From contig JAGXFL010000006.1 in the NCBI GenBank assembly GCA_024637295.1, positions 1-64,000 of the forward strand: a stretch of 64,000 bases of DNA, in the 5' to 3' direction. This stretch comes from Sulfuricurvum sp. Its GTDB lineage: Bacteria > Campylobacterota > Campylobacteria > Campylobacterales > Sulfurimonadaceae. Position 1 is the stretch's first letter, and each line of letters starts with the position of its first letter. The translations under genes and the position numbers were made by a program. The notes beneath the pieces were generated by a model. It searched no databases and was not told where the DNA came from. It was given only the letters and a program-made list of their open reading frames with translations. Positions 63,271 to 64,000 of the stretch are shown here, piece after piece.

Positions 63271-63801
63271 TTAAAATTTTTCCACGTCAATCAACCCAAC
63301 ATCCCCTTCATAATCCCTCGCACTGCTATATCGCCAATGTTTTGCTTCATCAACATATCCTCGTTTAACCGGATTTTGGTGGATATAGTTGATTCTCTCT
63401 ACCATCATACTATCCCTTTGGATGAGTTTGGGTGCTATCCCCTCTTGCCATAACTGATATTCTCTGTCTTCTTTGTGTGCTTTTTTATAAAAAGCGAGTT
63501 GATCGAGGATAGTAGTGACGTTACGTGATTTGAGTAGATCGATGATCTGTCGGGCAGTGTATTTTTTAAAACTCTCCATACTTTTAGACAAATCATCACT
63601 TTGCGCAACCATGTGCAGGTGATTTTCGAGAATAACATACGCATAGAGTTTGAAGTTATCGTGTTGTTGAAGATATTTTAGAGAATTGAAGATAATCTCT
63701 GTCGTTTCAACACGGGTAAAAATCGGTATCCAATGCAGTACTGTACATGTAACAAAATGAGGAAAAGTCGGTTCGTGTATTTTGTATCTGCTTCTACCCA
63801 T
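63271..63801 (-). CDS. REP-associated tyrosine transposase (RAYT, Y1/HUH)
   Basis: A 176-residue Y1 transposase of the TnpA-REP type. The HUH motif is ENHLHMVAQ (His61, His63), the catalytic Tyr81 is in KKYTARQI, and the family block INYIHQNPVKRGYV is near 138-151. RAYTs cut and join the palindromic REP elements next to them; matching palindromes flank this gene in inverted orientation, with a third, eroded copy upstream. It is thought to be a single-copy, domesticated-like enzyme rather than a free IS. AAGGAG is upstream of the ATG. Confidence 0.9.
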   Translation of the reverse strand: MGRSRYKIHEPTFPHFVTCTVLHWIPIFTRVETTEIIFNSLKYLQQHDNFKLYAYVILENHLHMVAQSDDLSKSMESFKKYTARQIIDLLKSRNVTTILDQLAFYKKAHKEDREYQLWQEGIAPKLIQRDSMMVERINYIHQNPVKRGYVDEAKHWRYSSARDYEGDVGLIDVEKF

Positions 63802-63814
63802 TTAGTTCTCCTTA

Positions 63815-63838
63815 CTTCTACTCTCCTGAATGGGAGCA
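63815..63838. repeat. Eroded third REP-like copy
   Basis: CTACTCTCCTGAATGGGAGCA matches the flanking element (CCACTCTCCTGAGTGGGAATGCA on one strand) with a few changes and one short gap, in the same orientation as the left copy. It lies in the 5' leader of the transposase gene. Confidence 0.5.
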
Positions 63839-63857
63839 CTTAATTTAATTAATTATT

Positions 63858-63890
63858 GTATGCATTCCCACTCAGGAGAGTGGGAACGAG
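63858..63890. repeat. REP-like palindrome, right of the RAYT gene
   Basis: GTATGCA followed by TTCCCACTC-AGGA-GAGTGGGAA and CGAG: inverted copy of the element at 63229-63260, differing only in the loop. The 9-bp stem is perfect. Confidence 0.8.
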
Positions 63891-63897
63891 GGATCAT

Positions 63898-64000
63898 TCA
63901 TTGTTTAGTAAAATACATTGATTTGACAGATACTAATTTTTCACTTTGATCAAATTCAAATGTAATATTTAAAATTTGGGCAAACATATCACCGCCATAT
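63898..64000 (-). CDS. C-terminal end of an unknown protein (partial, runs off the window)
   Basis: An open minus-strand frame ends with TGA at 63898. The visible last 33 residues read in part GGDMFAQILNITFEFDQ and end KSMYFTKQ, without a motif. The composition is protein-like, with a frame open to the window edge, but the fragment is too short to be certain of or to name. The stop is 7 nt from the right REP-like copy. Confidence 0.45.
   Translation of the reverse strand, partial: YGGDMFAQILNITFEFDQSEKLVSVKSMYFTKQ

Noticed and set aside
63229-63890. CRISPR-like or IS200/IS605 element
   Set aside because: There is no array of spaced direct repeats. The transposase has the RAYT NPVKRG block, the flanks are inverted REP-like hairpins and no tnpB is present.

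Overview
The window reads as chromosome from a free-living Campylobacterota (Epsilonproteobacteria), most likely close to Sulfuricurvum or Sulfurimonas. The basis is gene content and order. An Adk of the epsilonproteobacterial type sits next to aspS. The clusters tsaE-lptB-rpoN, aroB-mscS-mtaB-(FtsH-like)-bioV and apt/dedA/pepA/ychF resemble, from memory, those of Helicobacter and Campylobacter. A succinate dehydrogenase/fumarate reductase with an HdrB-like SdhE subunit and a long-form DapD also fit. DNA is moderately AT-rich, genes are tightly packed and often overlap by 1-30 nt, and I see no rRNA or tRNA gene and no CRISPR array.

Layout. 1-9 kb: the C-terminal 1361 residues of a giant type I-secreted RTX adhesin (LapA type), then its periplasmic protease LapG and the c-di-GMP receptor LapD, facing a GAF-PAS-GGDEF-EAL protein and a 33-aa membrane peptide. 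9-13.5 kb: an operon S4 protein-trpD-tsaE-lptB-rpoN-TIGR02757 with a good sigma-54 promoter in front. 13.5-15 kb: a second, degenerate GGDEF/EAL protein. 15-23 kb: a TrkA-like protein, then aroB, an MscS channel, mtaB, a protease-dead FtsH-like AAA protein, bioV and mog. 23-27.6 kb: a CHAD protein and sdhABE on the minus strand. 27.8-33.6 kb: a degenerate GGDEF protein, thiL-truD-psd, a conserved unknown and ychF. 33.7-35.3 kb: a small accessory island (AT-rich membrane protein, RHH/RelE toxin-antitoxin pair, two palindromic repeats) between ychF and pepA. 35.3-42.2 kb: a long minus-strand run folD-lepB-M50 protease-rpiB-(unknown)-apt-trpB-dedA-pepA. 42-47 kb: cytochrome c, a CitE-like lyase, a TonB-like protein, hemL, an AtpZ-like protein and two unknowns. 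47-51 kb: rpoD, and flgF-flgG behind a second sigma-54 promoter. 51-54.6 kb: leuD-leuB-two unknowns-purU-trmL-41-aa membrane peptide. 54.6-59.4 kb: an S24 repressor with a clear inverted-repeat operator and a divergent 27-aa peptide, an NlpC/P60 lipoprotein, a mini rod-like protein, dapD, an ankyrin protein and a 44-aa membrane peptide. 59.4-64 kb: a CinA-like protein, two tandem adenylate kinases, aspS, a REP-associated tyrosine transposase bracketed by its palindromes, and the tail of an unknown gene.

How it fits together. The strongest system is surface attachment controlled by c-di-GMP: adhesin, LapG, LapD and three further GGDEF or GGDEF/EAL proteins with graded loss of catalytic motifs. 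Sigma-54 links the rpoN operon (possible autoregulation) with flagellar rod genes. Most of the rest is core metabolism and translation. Four small ORFs with good start signals are probably missed by standard annotation. All family calls come from reading motifs by eye, not from database searches.
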